12,616 nt of DNA from Clostridia bacterium (GTDB lineage: Bacteria; Bacillota_A; Clostridia; Oscillospirales; CAG-272). How positions within the stretch are numbered: position 1 is the first letter of the stretch; the number at the start of each line of letters is the position of its first letter. Location: contig JAFUQY010000435.1 of assembly GCA_017472105.1 (NCBI GenBank), positions 1 through 12,616 of the forward strand, read 5' to 3'. Positions 12,071 to 12,616 of this stretch are shown piece after piece. A program made the position numbers and the translations under genes. The notes beneath the pieces were generated by a model. The model worked only from the letters and a program-made list of their open reading frames with translations. It was not told where the DNA came from and did not search any database.

Positions 12071-12098
12071 CATCATATGCATCCGGGCGGCCGATTGA
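12071..12098 (-). promoter_or_regulatory. Possible SigE-like promoter of the cysteine-rich gene
   Basis: Read leftward, CATATGAT (12072-12079) follows CAATCGGCCGCCCGGATG. The spoIIID promoter has CATATAAT after AATCGCCGTCCGGTG, so the two share most bases across about 25 positions, including the spacer. The -35 side (TGTCAAT) is a poor SigE match, so the sigma factor is uncertain. Confidence 0.4.
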
Positions 12099-12101
12099 CA
12101 G

Positions 12102-12140
12102 AAAAATACCGTACAAACCCGGGCGGATTCATACGGTATT
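12102..12140 (-). terminator. Rho-independent terminator of the P-loop gene
   Basis: On the minus strand AATACCGTA and TACGGTATT form a perfect 9-bp stem around an 18-nt loop, with TTT after it. It starts 22 bases past the stop codon at 12163. Confidence 0.75.
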
Positions 12141-12162
12141 GCAGGTGTTCAGATTAAGTCAC

Positions 12163-12582
12163 TCAGGATACGTACTTGAGGAGCTTGAGAACGGTTTCGG
12201 AAGCTTCTGCGGGATCGATGGAAGAGGTGATAACGCAGTTGACGTCCTTGCCTTCCAGGAGAGCGGAGAGCTGAGTGAGGAACTTGTCGAAACCTTCGCT
12301 GTCGTTCTGGCAGATCTTGAGAGCGGAGTCGATGAACAGGTCGGTCACGTCGTGGTTGGAAGCGAGGATACCTGCGATGAAGCCGTACAGGGACTGAGCG
12401 TCAGCAACAGCGTATTCTTCGGTGTCGATGAGACGTGCGGTGTACTTGATGTCGAACTTGAGCTTGTCACCCTTTTCGATGCAGACAACGGAACCCTTGC
12501 TGGTGTCAAGAGCGTTGTTTACGAATTCGATGAGGGTCTTGGTCTTGCCGGAACCTTTTTTGCCGATGAGAAGTTTAATCAT
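12163..12582 (-). CDS. Small P-loop ATP-binding protein of unknown function
   Basis: This 139-residue protein begins almost directly with a Walker A loop, GKKGSGKT (7-14). A candidate Walker B strand VTDLFIDS lies at about 79-86, and NCVITSSID (near 115-123) looks like a following sensor-type strand. No membrane segment or second domain is present, so it is about the minimum size for a RecA/ASCE-type core. Short proteins of this kind in Clostridia have been labelled ATP-binding or, with little basis, twitching-motility-like; I assign no process. The ATG at 12582 has GGAGA seven bases upstream, and a terminator follows the stop. The promoter must lie largely beyond the right edge of the window. 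Confidence 0.8.
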   Translation of the reverse strand: MIKLLIGKKGSGKTKTLIEFVNNALDTSKGSVVCIEKGDKLKFDIKYTARLIDTEEYAVADAQSLYGFIAGILASNHDVTDLFIDSALKICQNDSEGFDKFLTQLSALLEGKDVNCVITSSIDPAEASETVLKLLKYVS

Positions 12583-12616
12583 GAGTGTATCTCCATTCTG
12601 CCAAAATTGGCTAATA

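Noticed and set aside
11889..12116. A 75-codon minus-strand frame overlapping the start of the cysteine-rich gene
   Set aside because: It spans the promoter-like block and leader and then runs in a shadow frame of the larger gene. No domain is visible. Its ATG at 12026 has an AAAGG site but translates to only a short shadow product.

Overview
The window looks like chromosomal DNA of an endospore-forming, anaerobic, moderately GC-rich Clostridia-type Firmicute (Bacillota). The evidence is a clear SpoIIID homologue, strong GGAGG-type ribosome binding sites, SigA-like promoters of the TTGACA-17-TATAAT type, a type III pantothenate kinase and ECF-type vitamin uptake. I cannot name genus or species from sequence alone. 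Every complete gene lies on the minus strand; only a 3' fragment at the left edge (1-156) reads rightward.

Left to right: the end of a membrane protein converges on a tRNA-Glu(CTC) gene with its own promoter and terminator. Next come a YhhN-family (lysoplasmalogenase-like) membrane protein, a small divergent flavodoxin-like protein, and a PAPS-type sulfotransferase. A 381-bp intergenic region carries a REPIN-like inverted pair of palindromes. An ECF S component (2731-3363) and coaX (3872-4693) flank a decayed gene remnant, which suggests a pantothenate uptake and phosphorylation locus. coaX is preceded by a leader of about 250 nt behind a perfect consensus promoter. Then follow a GH78 alpha-L-rhamnosidase-like enzyme without a signal peptide, spoIIID, galM, galE and a sugar-nucleotidyltransferase. 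The right end has a 22-cysteine protein of unknown function and a small P-loop ATPase-like protein.

Functionally, galM, galE and the nucleotidyltransferase fit hexose and UDP-sugar interconversion, with rhamnoside hydrolysis next to them. galK and galT are absent. CoaX and the S component fit coenzyme A precursor supply. SpoIIID marks the mother-cell sporulation programme. The cysteine-rich gene may belong to that programme, because the block upstream of it closely resembles the SigE-like promoter block of spoIIID.

I did not find a convincing new multi-gene defence or mobile system. The most interesting unexplained structure is intergenic. One family of dispersed elements consists of a purine-rich tract next to a short hairpin whose stem changes in compensatory pairs between copies. 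A second family is a GTAGGG-plus-palindrome repeat, also with compensatory changes. Also notable are the long coaX leader with a 30-nt palindrome and the shared spoIIID/cysteine-rich-gene promoter block.
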